A stretch of DNA of 64,000 bases from Streptomyces sp. NBC_01497 (lineage in GTDB: Bacteria > Actinomycetota > Actinomycetes > Streptomycetales > Streptomycetaceae). Below, piece after piece: positions 7,696 to 16,150 of the stretch (position 1 is its first letter; each line of letters opens with the position of its first letter). Both the position numbers and the translations under genes were made by a program. The stretch covers positions 992,001 to 1,056,000 of the forward strand of contig NZ_CP109427.1 in the NCBI RefSeq assembly GCF_036250695.1. Direction: 5' to 3'. Under the pieces are notes generated by a model, which saw nothing but the letters and a program-made list of their open reading frames with translations, was not told the DNA's origin and searched no databases.

Positions 7696-8208
7696 ATGCC
7701 CGCAAGCAGTGACCTGCTCATCGACGGCTTCGGCCGGATCAAGGAGGTCGTGCACCAGGCGGTGGAGGGACTGAGTCCCAAGGAACTGGCGACACGGCTC
7801 GACGGTGGCGCGAACTCGATCACGTGGCTGGTCTGGCATCTCACCCGCATCCAGGACGACCACATCGCCGATGCGGCCGGATCGGACCAGGTGTGGACCT
7901 CCGAGGGGTGGTCGGACCGGTTCGAACTGCCCTTCAATCCCGGCGCCACCGGCTACGGGCACTCCTCACGCGACGTGGCGGCGGTCGACGGCGTATCCGC
8001 CGAACTCCTCACCGGCTACCACGACGCCGTCCACGACCGGACCGTCGCCTACGTCGGCACGCTCAAGGACAAGGATTTCGCGCGGATCGTCGACGACTCC
8101 TGGACACCGGCCGTCACTCTCGGTGTCCGGCTGATCAGTGTCATCTCGGACGACCTCCAGCACGCCGGGCAGGCCTCGTTCATCCGCGGGGCGCTGGAAC
8201 GCGGATAG
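7696..8208 (+). CDS. DinB-superfamily (DUF664) protein
   Basis: 170-residue four-helix-bundle protein of the DinB/DUF664 group, which in actinobacteria includes metal-dependent mycothiol and bacillithiol transferases. Candidate metal ligands are the His in WLVWHLTRIQDDH (about residues 47-59) and the C-terminal DDLQHAGQ histidine. GGAAGGAA at 7681-7688 sets ATG 7696. Its 3' end overlaps the end of the convergent LysR gene by 29 bases. Likely cytosolic thiol-transfer or detoxification role; substrate unknown. Confidence 0.83.
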   Translation: MPASSDLLIDGFGRIKEVVHQAVEGLSPKELATRLDGGANSITWLVWHLTRIQDDHIADAAGSDQVWTSEGWSDRFELPFNPGATGYGHSSRDVAAVDGVSAELLTGYHDAVHDRTVAYVGTLKDKDFARIVDDSWTPAVTLGVRLISVISDDLQHAGQASFIRGALERG

Positions 8209-9235
8209 CGGCGGCACCGGAGGAGTCTGCCCCGCGCGCGGCAGCGGGGGCGGGCGGGCCTTCGGCGTCCGCGGCGGCGGACGCGACCCCTGGGCCCTCG
8301 GCGTCCGGGCCGGCCGCGGACGAGGAATCCTCCACGGCCGCACCGTCGTGGACGCCCGCGGCCGGCAGGTACGAGAGCAGTTCGCGGGCCGCCGGCGTCG
8401 TGCGCCGGTCGTCGGGCACGGCAGCCGAGACCTCCCAGGCGCAGGCGTCGGCCTCGGTGAGCTCCACCGTCCGCAGTCCCGCCGCCTGTGGCTTCAGCGC
8501 CACCGGCCGCGGGACCACCGCCACGCCGAGGCCGTGTCCGACCAGCTCGATCAGACTGTGTACGTCGTTGACCTCCAGTGCGACCCGCCGCTCGGTGCCC
8601 GCCCCGGCGAACGCCTGGTCGGTACGGCGGCGCGCGCCCCAGTCCGCGTGGAAGTCGACGAACGTCTCGCCGCCGAGATCGCTCCAGCCGACGCGGTCAC
8701 GGCCCGCCAGCCGGTGCTCGGGCCGGCAGAGCAGAACCATGCGGTCCCGCCCCAGCGCCAGCAGCCGGATGCCTTCGGGGACGGTGCCCGACAGCGCGAC
8801 GAACGCCAGGTCGAGCCTGCCCTCGGCGACGTCCGCCGCGAGCGCGGCGGATCCCGCCTGGCGCAGCCGGATCTCGACCTCGGGATGCTCGGCCCGGAAG
8901 CGGGCCAGCAGGCCGGGGACGTTCACGCCGGCGATGCACTGCTCGGTGCCGACGGCGAGCGTCCCCCGCATCAGCCCCTGGACCGCCGCCACCGCTTCCT
9001 TGGCCGATCTGACGCTCGCCAGCGCGCGCGAGGCCTCCACGAACAGGGCCCGCCCGGCCTCCGTCAGCTCCACGCGGCGCGTCGAGCGTACGAACAGCCG
9101 GGCGTCCAGCTCGCGCTCCAGGGCGCGCACCGAGGCCGAGAGCCCCGATTGGGAGACCATGAGCCGCTGGGCGGCGCGAGTGAAGTGCCGCTCTTCCGCG
9201 ACGGCGACGAAGTATTCGAGATGGCGCAGTTCCAC
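8180..9235 (-). CDS. LysR family transcriptional regulator with low-complexity C-terminal tail
   Basis: 351 residues. The LysR winged helix-turn-helix is at residues 1-60 (MELRHLEYFVAVAEERHFTRA, then SQSGLSASVRALE), followed by a periplasmic-binding-like effector domain to about residue 295. The last 55 residues are Ala/Gly/Glu/Asp-rich and atypical; they overlap the 3' end of the DinB gene, so stop-codon loss and read-through extension is a plausible origin. It is divergent from the aldo/keto reductase at 9346, its likely target. Confidence 0.9.
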   Translation of the reverse strand: MELRHLEYFVAVAEERHFTRAAQRLMVSQSGLSASVRALERELDARLFVRSTRRVELTEAGRALFVEASRALASVRSAKEAVAAVQGLMRGTLAVGTEQCIAGVNVPGLLARFRAEHPEVEIRLRQAGSAALAADVAEGRLDLAFVALSGTVPEGIRLLALGRDRMVLLCRPEHRLAGRDRVGWSDLGGETFVDFHADWGARRRTDQAFAGAGTERRVALEVNDVHSLIELVGHGLGVAVVPRPVALKPQAAGLRTVELTEADACAWEVSAAVPDDRRTTPAARELLSYLPAAGVHDGAAVEDSSSAAGPDAEGPGVASAAADAEGPPAPAAARGADSSGAAAIRVPAPRG

Positions 9236-9241
9236 ATTGAG

Positions 9242-9255
9242 AAGCGTAGTCGCTT
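9242..9255. promoter_or_regulatory. possible LysR operator
   Basis: AAGCG-TAGT-CGCTT is a perfect 5+5 dyad just upstream of the LysR start codon, flanked by TTGAG and TTAAT. LysR regulators usually bind dyads of this kind between themselves and a divergent target, here the aldo/keto reductase. The sequence is short, so this is tentative. Confidence 0.4.
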
Positions 9256-9345
9256 AATGCGTTCACTTTCTTCTATTGGACGAAATGCCTCCGCTGCGAC
9301 CAAGCTGCTGGGGCCAACTGATCGAAGAGGAAGGTGCACCCCACC

Positions 9346-10203
9346 ATGAAGACTCGCCGCATCGGGGCCGTGGAAGTCAGTTCGATCGGCCTGGGCGGTA
9401 TGCCGATGTCGATCGAGGGGCGGCCGGACGAGACCCGGTCCGTCGCGACCGTCCACGCGGCGCTGGACGCCGGTGTGACGTTCATCGACACGGCCGACGC
9501 CTACCACCTGCACGCCGATGACGTCGGTCACAACGAGTCGCTGATCGCGAAGGCCCTCGCGACCCACGAGCGGGGATCCGAGGTGCTCGTCGCGACGAAG
9601 GGCGGCCACCTCCGCCCCGGCGACGGCTCGTGGACCCTCAACGGATCCCCGGAGTACCTCAAGCGCGCCTGCGAGGCGTCCCTCGGCCGACTCGGCGTCG
9701 AGGCCATCGGCCTCTACCAGTTCCACCGCCCCGACCCCGGCGTACCGTACGAGGAGTCCGTCGGCGCGATCCGTGACCTGCTGGACGAGGGCAAGATCCT
9801 CCAGGCGGGAATCTCGAACGCGAACCCGGAGCAGATCAGGGCCGCCAACGAGATCCTCGGCGGCCGGCTGGTGTCCGTGCAGAACCAGCTCTCGCCCGCG
9901 TTCCGCTCCAGCGAGCAGGAACTCGACGTGTGCACCGAGCTGGGCATCGCGTTCCTGCCGTGGAGCCCGTTCGGCGGCATCCGCAACGCGGGCGAGCTCG
10001 GCTCCCGCTTCGCCCCGTTCGCGGAGGTCGCACAGGCGCACGGGGTCAGCCCGCACCAGGTCTGCCTGGCCTGGCTGCTGGCGAAGTCGCCGGTTACCGT
10101 GCCGATCCCGGGCGCGAGCCGGCCTGCCTCCGTGCGCGATTCGGTCGAGGCCGCCGAACTGGTCCTCAGCAGCGATGAGTTCGAGCGGCTGAACGCGGCC
10201 TGA
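9346..10203 (+). CDS. aldo/keto reductase
   Basis: 285-residue NAD(P)H-dependent oxidoreductase with a TIM-barrel fold. The catalytic tetrad is visible: Asp48 and Tyr53 (FIDTADAY), Lys85 (VATKGG) and His127 (YQFHRPD). The C-terminal cofactor region PIPGASRPASVRDSV is also typical. GAGGAAGG about 12 bases ahead favours ATG 9346 over the GTG at 9334. It is divergent from a LysR regulator and followed by a very stable hairpin. The carbonyl substrate is not predictable. Confidence 0.93.
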   Translation: MKTRRIGAVEVSSIGLGGMPMSIEGRPDETRSVATVHAALDAGVTFIDTADAYHLHADDVGHNESLIAKALATHERGSEVLVATKGGHLRPGDGSWTLNGSPEYLKRACEASLGRLGVEAIGLYQFHRPDPGVPYEESVGAIRDLLDEGKILQAGISNANPEQIRAANEILGGRLVSVQNQLSPAFRSSEQELDVCTELGIAFLPWSPFGGIRNAGELGSRFAPFAEVAQAHGVSPHQVCLAWLLAKSPVTVPIPGASRPASVRDSVEAAELVLSSDEFERLNAA

Positions 10204-10210
10204 ACCCCTG

Positions 10211-10237
10211 CGCGGGCCGGCGCGCCGCCGGCCCGCG
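10211..10237 (+). terminator. hairpin terminator of the aldo/keto reductase gene
   Basis: Two perfect 12-base GC-rich arms (CGCGGGCCGGCG and its complement) with a 3-base loop begin 8 bases after the stop codon. There is no T-tract, which is usual in streptomycetes. Confidence 0.75.
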
Positions 10238-10357
10238 TACCGGCGGCTCCTCGTGCGGCCGAAAAGGCCGGACGGGGTCGCCGCGGCGCCGCACACCCGC
10301 TCCCGTGCACCGGTCGGGTCCGGCCGGGCCGGTCACTGCCGGCGGAGCGGACAGCAC

Positions 10358-10399
10358 ACGCCCGCGGCGCCTCGTACGTCCACGAGGTGCCGCGGGCGT
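10358..10399. terminator. bidirectional hairpin between convergent genes
   Basis: Arms 10358-10375 and 10382-10399 pair over 18 bases with one G-U, loop 6 bases. It sits between the aldo/keto reductase and the convergent serine hydrolase and probably stops transcription from both sides. Confidence 0.8.
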
Positions 10400-10469
10400 G
10401 CTCCCGCTCTCCGGGCGACGTAACGGATTTCGCCCGCCCCCGGGATCGGGGCGTACGGGCCGCCGGGAC

Positions 10470-11402
10470 TCACAGGACGCGCTCCGTCAGCCAGTCCGTG
10501 AGGTCCCTGTGGACCTCGTCGCGGTTCGTCTCGTTGAGGATCTCGTGCCGGGCCCCGGGATACGCCTTCCAGGTCAGATCGCTCGTGCCGAGGTAGCGGA
10601 AGTCCTCAAGCAGCTCGTACACGAGGGTCATCCGCTGGTGGCACGGGTCCTGTGCGCCGACGGCCACATGGACCGGCAGATCGGCGGGGATCCGGGCGAG
10701 CGCCCTCGGGTCGTTGATCTTGCGGACGCCGAGCACCCAGTCGAGCGCGAGCCCCGCCGAGAACGGGAAGCCGCAGCGCTCGTCCGCCGCGTAGGCGTCG
10801 ACCTCCGTCTCGTCCCGCGAGAGCCATTCGTATCCCGTGCGGTGCTCGTACGGCTCGTTGAACGAGGCGAAGAGGTCACCGAGGAAGGGCGAGCGTGCGT
10901 CGCGGCCCTCCTCCTCGATCTCCAGTTCCAGCCGTACGGCGCTCTCCGCGATCTCGCAGCCGGGCAGCGAACGGAACGCCCCGGTGAGGATCAGGCCCCC
11001 GAGATCGTCCGGGTACTCCTGCGCGTAGTCCCTGGCGAGCATCGAGCCCATGCTGTGCCCGAGCAGGAAGACGGGCACACCCGGGTACAGGGCGCGGGCC
11101 TTGTCTCCTGCCGTCCGCAGGTCCTCGACATCGGCGCGCCAGCTGTCGCCCTCCCCGCCGGCCGCCCCGTACCCGCCGCCGGCCGCGGCCGTCGCACCGT
11201 GGCCGCGCAGGTCCGTGGCCAGTACGCCGTAGCCGTGCGCGGTCAGGTGCCGCGCGAAACGGTCATAGCGCAGGGCGTGTTCCGCCGCGCCGTGCGCGAT
11301 CTGGACCAGGGCGCGCGGCCTGCCGCTCTCGGGCAGCCAGGTGTAGCCGGCGATCTGGGCGCCGTCGTGCGCGGTCAGCAGTCCCGGGGTGTAGTGGATC
11401 AT
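10470..11402 (-). CDS. alpha/beta hydrolase, monoacylglycerol-lipase-like
   Basis: 310-residue serine hydrolase of the Hydrolase_4 type. Motifs: HG oxyanion region (QIAHGAAEH), DLRGHG near residues 64-69, nucleophile elbow GHSMGS with Ser117, acid region VAVGAQDPC, and a C-terminal ARHEILNE histidine. ATG 11402 is set by GGAGG 8 bases upstream. It follows the GAF gene on the same strand after 90 bases, so it may be read with the conservon. No signal peptide; cytosolic esterase or lipase on small acyl esters is likely. Confidence 0.9.
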   Translation of the reverse strand: MIHYTPGLLTAHDGAQIAGYTWLPESGRPRALVQIAHGAAEHALRYDRFARHLTAHGYGVLATDLRGHGATAAAGGGYGAAGGEGDSWRADVEDLRTAGDKARALYPGVPVFLLGHSMGSMLARDYAQEYPDDLGGLILTGAFRSLPGCEIAESAVRLELEIEEEGRDARSPFLGDLFASFNEPYEHRTGYEWLSRDETEVDAYAADERCGFPFSAGLALDWVLGVRKINDPRALARIPADLPVHVAVGAQDPCHQRMTLVYELLEDFRYLGTSDLTWKAYPGARHEILNETNRDEVHRDLTDWLTERVL

Positions 11403-11492
11403 GGGCAGCGCCTCCGGTGCGGGGTACGGGGTGGTCGTTCGCTGGACGTACTTCCCCCTGCCTCTGTCCCCGTCACGGCGCGTCATGCCCGC

Positions 11493-12023
11493 TCAGAACA
11501 GACCGGCCTCCCTGCGGTTCAGGTCGGCGGTGAGTTCCGCCGCGAAGGACTTGACCATGTCCAGGCCTGCCCGGCCCCATCTCCGGGGCTCCGTGTCACC
11601 GGCGCAGACCGTGCCGAGCACCATCCCGGCCCGGTCGGTGACCGGAGCGCCCAGGTACGAGCGGATGCCGGCCTCGTCGACCAGCGGGTTCGCCGCGAAT
11701 CGGGGGAAGTCCCGTACGTCCTCCAGGACGAGCGCCTTCCGCCGGGCCACGACGTGCGGGCAGAAGCCGCGCCCCCGCGCGAGATCGCGGCAGGCCGCCG
11801 GGCCGAGCGGCGTGTGCAGGCCCGCGAAGAACTGGCCCTCCTCCCCGAGGAAGTTGACGCCGGCGTACGGCGCACCGGTGAGCCGGGCCAGCCGGAGCGC
11901 CAGGGCGTCGAACGCCGGCTCGGGGCGTTTGCCGAGCCCCAGTCCGCGCAGCCGCCTGGCCCGCTCCGGTGCCTCCCGGTCCTCCGGGGTGATCAGCATT
12001 CTGCCGATCGGGTCGTAGGTCAC
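11493..12023 (-). CDS. GAF-domain protein, conservon-associated
   Basis: 176-residue protein almost wholly a GAF domain: FDALALRLARLTGAPYAGVN, a central CPHVVARRKALVLEDV segment and C-terminal GMVLGTVCAGD. GAF domains bind small ligands, haem or act as redox sensors. The GTG start at 12023 overlaps the cvnD stop as GTGA. It occupies the position where some conservons carry a cytochrome P450 (CvnE). It may sense a signal that feeds the GTPase. Confidence 0.85.
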   Translation of the reverse strand: MTYDPIGRMLITPEDREAPERARRLRGLGLGKRPEPAFDALALRLARLTGAPYAGVNFLGEEGQFFAGLHTPLGPAACRDLARGRGFCPHVVARRKALVLEDVRDFPRFAANPLVDEAGIRSYLGAPVTDRAGMVLGTVCAGDTEPRRWGRAGLDMVKSFAAELTADLNRREAGLF

Positions 12024-12817
12024 GAAGCGGCCTCCCCGGCCGTGACAGAGGTGAGCAGGTGCTGGACGAGGGTGACGAGCGTACGGATGCCGGAACTCGC
12101 GGTGCGGGCGTCGCACAGCACGACCGGCACCTCGGGAGCGAGCCCGATGGCGGACCTGATCTCCTCGGGGTCGTAGCGGAACGAGCCGTCGAACTCGTTG
12201 ACGGCGACGACGAACTGGATGCCGCGCCGTTCGAAGAAGTCCACGGCGGAGAAGGACTGCTCCAGACGGCGGGTGTCGGCCAGCACGACCGCGCCGAGGG
12301 CTCCCGCACACAGTTCGTCCCACAGGAACCAGAACCGCTCCTGGCCCGGTGTACCGAACAGGTAGAGCACGTGGTGCGGGTCGAGCGTGATCCGGCCGAA
12401 GTCCATCGCCACGGTCGTCGACGTCTTGGCCTCGACGCCCGTGAGGTCGTCGAGGCCGGCGCCGACCTGAGTGAGGAGTTCCTCCGTACTGAGCGGGGCG
12501 ATCTCGCTGACCGCCCCCACGAAGGTCGTCTTCCCGGCCCCGAACCCGCCCGCGACGAGCACTTTCAGCGCCTGCGGGAACACGTCGGGGCCGGCCGGCG
12601 GCGGGGCGGGGGCCGGCGCGGCGGGCGCACGGGTACCGGACCCTGCCCCGGCGTGCGCGGGCGGGCCGGCGGCGCGCGTGGGTGAGCGCTGCGCCGGGGT
12701 ACGGGCCGGCGACACGTCGCCGACGGACCCCGCACCGGCGTCCCGGAACGAGCCGGTGTCCGGTGCGGTGTCGACCGCGGATCCGGACACGGGGTCAGAG
12801 CTGTCGTCGTAGGCCAT
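12020..12817 (-). CDS. cvnD: conservon small GTPase, CvnD-like
   Basis: 265 residues. An 80-residue Pro/Ala/Gly-rich leader precedes a Ras-like GTPase: P-loop GGFGAGKTTFVG, switch regions with TSTTVAMDFG and LFGTPGQERF (the DxxG-like G3 replaced by GTPGQ), and VAVNEFDG as the NKxD-equivalent. These features are typical of the MglA-like GTPases of Streptomyces conservons. ATG 12817 lies 23 bases inside cvnC; its stop overlaps the GAF gene. It likely cycles with the CvnB roadblock protein at the membrane. Confidence 0.93.
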   Translation of the reverse strand: MAYDDSSDPVSGSAVDTAPDTGSFRDAGAGSVGDVSPARTPAQRSPTRAAGPPAHAGAGSGTRAPAAPAPAPPPAGPDVFPQALKVLVAGGFGAGKTTFVGAVSEIAPLSTEELLTQVGAGLDDLTGVEAKTSTTVAMDFGRITLDPHHVLYLFGTPGQERFWFLWDELCAGALGAVVLADTRRLEQSFSAVDFFERRGIQFVVAVNEFDGSFRYDPEEIRSAIGLAPEVPVVLCDARTASSGIRTLVTLVQHLLTSVTAGEAAS

Positions 12818-13166
12818 CGAGCACCGCCTCAAGCAGTAACTGGTCGGTGGGGTCCTGGAACCGGGAGGGCGGACGCACGGTGATCGCGCCGCACTGCACC
12901 AGGTCGGCAAGGAGGATCTTGGTGACGGTCGCGGGCAGCCCCATCCGGCCCGCGATCTCCGCGACGGGCGTGGGCCCCGGGCACAGCCCGAGCACCTCGC
13001 CGTGTTCGGGGCCGAGGGGTGCCTCGGGCGTGCTTCCGGTGGATATCACCAGCGTCAGCAGGTCGAGGGCCACGGCGGGCCGGGTCCTGCCCCCGCTCAC
13101 GGTGTACGGGCGGATCAGCCGCCCGGCCGCTCCGTCGAGCCAGGGGCCGTCCTTCGCGACCGTCAC
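12795..13166 (-). CDS. cvnC: conservon DUF742 protein, CvnC-like
   Basis: 123-residue DUF742 protein with a predicted winged helix: RLIRPYTVSGGRTRPA near residue 16, then the VAEIAGRMGLPATVTKILLADLV helix pair, ending with the family-typical LLEAVLDGLRRQL. GTG 13166 follows 3 bases after the cvnB stop and the 3' end overlaps cvnD. Third member of the conservon; function unknown, possibly DNA or partner binding. Confidence 0.93.
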   Translation of the reverse strand: MTVAKDGPWLDGAAGRLIRPYTVSGGRTRPAVALDLLTLVISTGSTPEAPLGPEHGEVLGLCPGPTPVAEIAGRMGLPATVTKILLADLVQCGAITVRPPSRFQDPTDQLLLEAVLDGLRRQL

Positions 13167-13169
13167 CCG

Positions 13170-13604
13170 TCACCGCCCCGTGGCGTCGGGCGCCTGCGCG
13201 GGCCTGCGCGCGGGCGTGACGAGGTACGGCCGCACGCTCTTGACCAGCATGGCCATCTCGTACCCGAGGATGGCGGCGTCGGCCTCGCGGCCCGCCAGCA
13301 CCGCGAGGCAGGTGCCAGTGCCCGCGGTGGTCACGAACAGGAGCGTGGAGTCGAGTTCCACGACGACCTGCCGCACCGTGCCGCTGTCGCCGAAGCGCGC
13401 GCCCGCGCTGCGGCCGAGGGAGTAGAGGCCGGAGGCCAGGGCCGCCATGTGGTCGGCGCTGTCGGCGTCGAGGCCGTGCAGCGATCTGACCAGTCCGTCC
13501 GAGGAGAGCAGCACGGCGCTGCGGGTGTGGGGGACGCGCTGGACCAGACCGGCAAGCAGCCAGTCCAGGTCCTGGGTATGACCCGTCGTTACATCGCTCG
13601 CCAT
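13170..13604 (-). CDS. cvnB: conservon roadblock/LC7 protein, CvnB-like
   Basis: 144-residue roadblock/LC7 domain protein: LDWLLAGLVQRVPHTRSAVLLSSDGL, then central LASGLYSLGR and TLLFVTTAGTGTCLAVLA. Such proteins act as GTPase-activating or scaffold partners for the MglA-like GTPase encoded two genes on. ATG 13604 is 8 bases downstream of the cvnA stop codon. Confidence 0.94.
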   Translation of the reverse strand: MASDVTTGHTQDLDWLLAGLVQRVPHTRSAVLLSSDGLVRSLHGLDADSADHMAALASGLYSLGRSAGARFGDSGTVRQVVVELDSTLLFVTTAGTGTCLAVLAGREADAAILGYEMAMLVKSVRPYLVTPARRPAQAPDATGR

Positions 13605-13612
13605 TCGTGTCT

Positions 13613-15487
13613 CTACTCCTCGGTGGTGGGGGTGTGGCGGTGCGCCTCACGCGGACGCGGAGCCGGTCGCTCCGAGGGCTGCCGCTGCGGAAGGTCCGGC
13701 TTCGGTGCGGCGCCGCGCGGGCGCGGCTCCTCGGGTGGCCGCGCCGCCGCGGCAGGGGCGGTGCCCGCATCGGCCGCGGCCTTCGCGCCCGCCTCGGTCT
13801 CGGCGAGGCCGATGCCGCGCCGGAAGGCGGCCATCAGTCCCGGATCGTGCACGGCGGGCTCGCCGGGGCCCTCGGCGGGTGGGGCCGCGGGGCGTTCCCT
13901 GAGCTGCGGTGCGAGATACTCCTGCTCCTGCCGCTTGGGGAGTTCAGGGCGGCCGGGCTGGGCCCGCCGGGAGGCGCGCCGCCCGGCCGCGGGGGGCACC
14001 GGCGACGTGGGCGTCCGCCGTACGGGCGTGGCGTGCCGGTCGCTGTCGGCCCGGGCCGGCACCGCGGCACCGGAAGGCGCCGGGGAGGCGGGTGCGGTGG
14101 GCCCGCCCTGGGAGTTCGATGCGGGAACGGCACCGGGCGGGGAGATCTGCGCGGGCAGCGGGGCGGATGCGGACGGCGGCGCGATCGGGGGCGCCGGGAG
14201 AGCCGTGAGCGGCGGGCGCGCGTCGGGCGGGAGCGCGTCGGGCGGGAGCGCGTCGTCCTCGACACCGAGCAGGGCCTCGGGCAGCACGAGGACGGCCTGG
14301 ACTCCCCCGTAGATGTTGGACTGGAGACGCACCGCGATCCCGTGCCTGCGGGCCAGCGCGGAGACCACGAAGAGGCCGATCCTGCCGTCCTGCAGCAGGT
14401 GCGCGACATCCACCTGGTCCGGGTCGGCGAGCAGGCCGTTCATGTGCTTCTGCTCCTCCGGGGGCATGCCGAGGCCGCGGTCCTCGACCTCCAGGGCGAG
14501 CCCGGCCGTGACCCGCTGGGCGCGCAGCAGCACCTGGGTGTGCGGCGCCGAGAACAGCGTCGCGTTCTCCACGAGTTCGGCGAGCAGGTGGATGACGTCG
14601 GCGACAGCGTGCCCTCGCAGGGTGCCCTCGACCGGCGGTACGAGGGTGACGCGGGGATACTGCTCGACCTCCGCGACGGCCGACCGCAGCACCTCCGTCA
14701 CGGTGACCGGCCTGCTCCACTGACGTCGGGAGACGGCACCGCCCAGCACGGCGAGGTTCTCCGCGTGCCGGCGGATCCGGGTGGCCAGGTGGTCGACGTG
14801 GAAGAGCCCCTTGAGCAGTTCCGGGTCCTCGACCTCGTTCTCCAGCTCGTCCAGGAGCTGGATCTCCCGGTGCACGAGCGACTGCAGCCGCCGTGCGAGG
14901 TTGACGAACACCTCGACGCGCTGTTCGTCGCCCGCGCTGCTGGAGAGCTGGGAGGCCTGCACGACCGCGCCGACGGCCGCCTCCTGTGAACGGGTCAGCT
15001 CGCGGGCCAGCCGGTCGATCTCGTCGCCCGACGTGTGCGGGTCGGGCGGCGTCCGGCGCACCGTCACCCGGTCACCGCGCCGCAGCTGTTCCAGGACGGA
15101 ACGCAGTTCCTCCTGACCCCGCGCGCTGGTACGGCGCAGGGCATGGCAGCGCTCGATGACGCTCCGCGCGGTGCGTTCGGCGCCGAGCGCGGCGACCGCG
15201 ACCGACCCCAAGGCGACGAGAGCCGTGCCCGCGAGCGCGGCCCACGCGCCGGCGGTGGGGTCGGTGCCGGCCGAGCGCAGCACGACCACCACCGCCGCCG
15301 CGCCGCTGAGCGAGGCGACTATGGCGGGCAGGACCGCCGCCCGCAGCAACTGCGGGCGTATCCGGGTGTCCTGGCCCTGCCGGGGCGCCGGACGGACGCC
15401 CGCTGTTCTGCCGCGGGCGCCCGGCCTGCCGTGCCGCCCGCCCTCGCGGCGGTCGGGCCGCGTCGCGGGTGCGCGAAGTTGAGACAT
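13613..15487 (-). CDS. cvnA: conservon sensor histidine kinase-like ATPase, CvnA-like
   Basis: 624 residues. Two membrane helices (about residues 49-70 and 83-102), a coiled helical dimerisation region around 150-260, then a HATPase_c domain with ELVENATLFS (N box), EDRGLGMPPEE (G1) and GIGLFV-like DGRIGLFVVSALARRHGI (G2). A long Pro/Ala-rich tail of about 200 residues follows. No receiver domain or clear phospho-acceptor kinase motif is obvious, as usual for CvnA. First gene of the operon; likely relays membrane signals to CvnB-C-D. Confidence 0.93.
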   Translation of the reverse strand: MSQLRAPATRPDRREGGRHGRPGARGRTAGVRPAPRQGQDTRIRPQLLRAAVLPAIVASLSGAAAVVVVLRSAGTDPTAGAWAALAGTALVALGSVAVAALGAERTARSVIERCHALRRTSARGQEELRSVLEQLRRGDRVTVRRTPPDPHTSGDEIDRLARELTRSQEAAVGAVVQASQLSSSAGDEQRVEVFVNLARRLQSLVHREIQLLDELENEVEDPELLKGLFHVDHLATRIRRHAENLAVLGGAVSRRQWSRPVTVTEVLRSAVAEVEQYPRVTLVPPVEGTLRGHAVADVIHLLAELVENATLFSAPHTQVLLRAQRVTAGLALEVEDRGLGMPPEEQKHMNGLLADPDQVDVAHLLQDGRIGLFVVSALARRHGIAVRLQSNIYGGVQAVLVLPEALLGVEDDALPPDALPPDARPPLTALPAPPIAPPSASAPLPAQISPPGAVPASNSQGGPTAPASPAPSGAAVPARADSDRHATPVRRTPTSPVPPAAGRRASRRAQPGRPELPKRQEQEYLAPQLRERPAAPPAEGPGEPAVHDPGLMAAFRRGIGLAETEAGAKAAADAGTAPAAAARPPEEPRPRGAAPKPDLPQRQPSERPAPRPREAHRHTPTTEE

Positions 15488-16120
15488 GCCGTCAGTGCCC
15501 TCCGTTGATCATCAAGCACTCACGGTAGTCGCGGTGCGCGGGGACACGAACGGCAGTTGGCAAACTTGCCCGTGCAACGTCCCGCTCTGGTATGAGGGTC
15601 AGGACGTGCGTTCGATCATCTCGGCGCGGTTGTCGCGGCCGTCGCGATCGAAACAGGGAGCTCGTCGCACCGGTGGCGGGGGCCGCCCGCCGAAAGCCGT
15701 CCCTCCGGGATCCGCACGTCCGCACGGGCCTGACGATCCCCTGCGGGGCACTGTGGCGGGGCCGCCGCGACCGGGCGGCCCGCGGGCCCCGCAGGCCCCC
15801 TGGGGACTCTCAGGAGGCGCCAGGGCCACCGCCGCTGGAACAGGGGGCTCCCTTGTGACGGGATGGGCGAACGTCCCTCACCATCGCCGTCCGGCTGCTT
15901 CTCGGCCCACCCCTGGCGCAGTCCCGACAGCACCGACAGCTCCGACAGTTCCGACAGCTCCGACAAGCAGTGTCGCGAGCAGCCGCGATCATGAACATGC
16001 CTTTTCGGCCGACAAGCCGCATCGGCGACACCCGGGGGCCGGGGCGAGGCCGGCGCGCCAACCGATGGCGGCCGCGGCCGGATTGACGGGCCGTGCGAGG
16101 AAGGCGAGGATCACAGGGAA
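15488..16120. other. intergenic region between the conservon and GH92 genes, with a 9-bp repeat run
   Basis: No supportable gene. At 15924-15968 five imperfect 9-base units (CCGACAGCT type) occur in tandem. The open frames across it are arginine- and proline-rich shadows without start signals. The divergent promoters of cvnA and the mannosidase gene must lie here, but no convincing -35/-10 pair could be assigned. Confidence 0.6.
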
Positions 16121-16137
16121 TTGACAACGTTGTCTCA
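16121..16137. promoter_or_regulatory. LacI-type operator upstream of the GH92 gene
   Basis: TTGACAACGTTGTCTCA contains the perfect 12-base palindrome GACAACGTTGTC at 16123-16134, with the central CG typical of LacI-family sites. It lies 16 bases ahead of the ATG. A sugar-responsive LacI-family repressor encoded elsewhere is the likely binder; none is in the window. Confidence 0.65.
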
Positions 16138-16150
16138 GAAAAGGATCGCG

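Noticed and set aside
10305..12176. 623-codon plus-strand open frame
   Set aside because: Lies antisense to the hydrolase, GAF and cvnD genes; high-GC antisense shadow.
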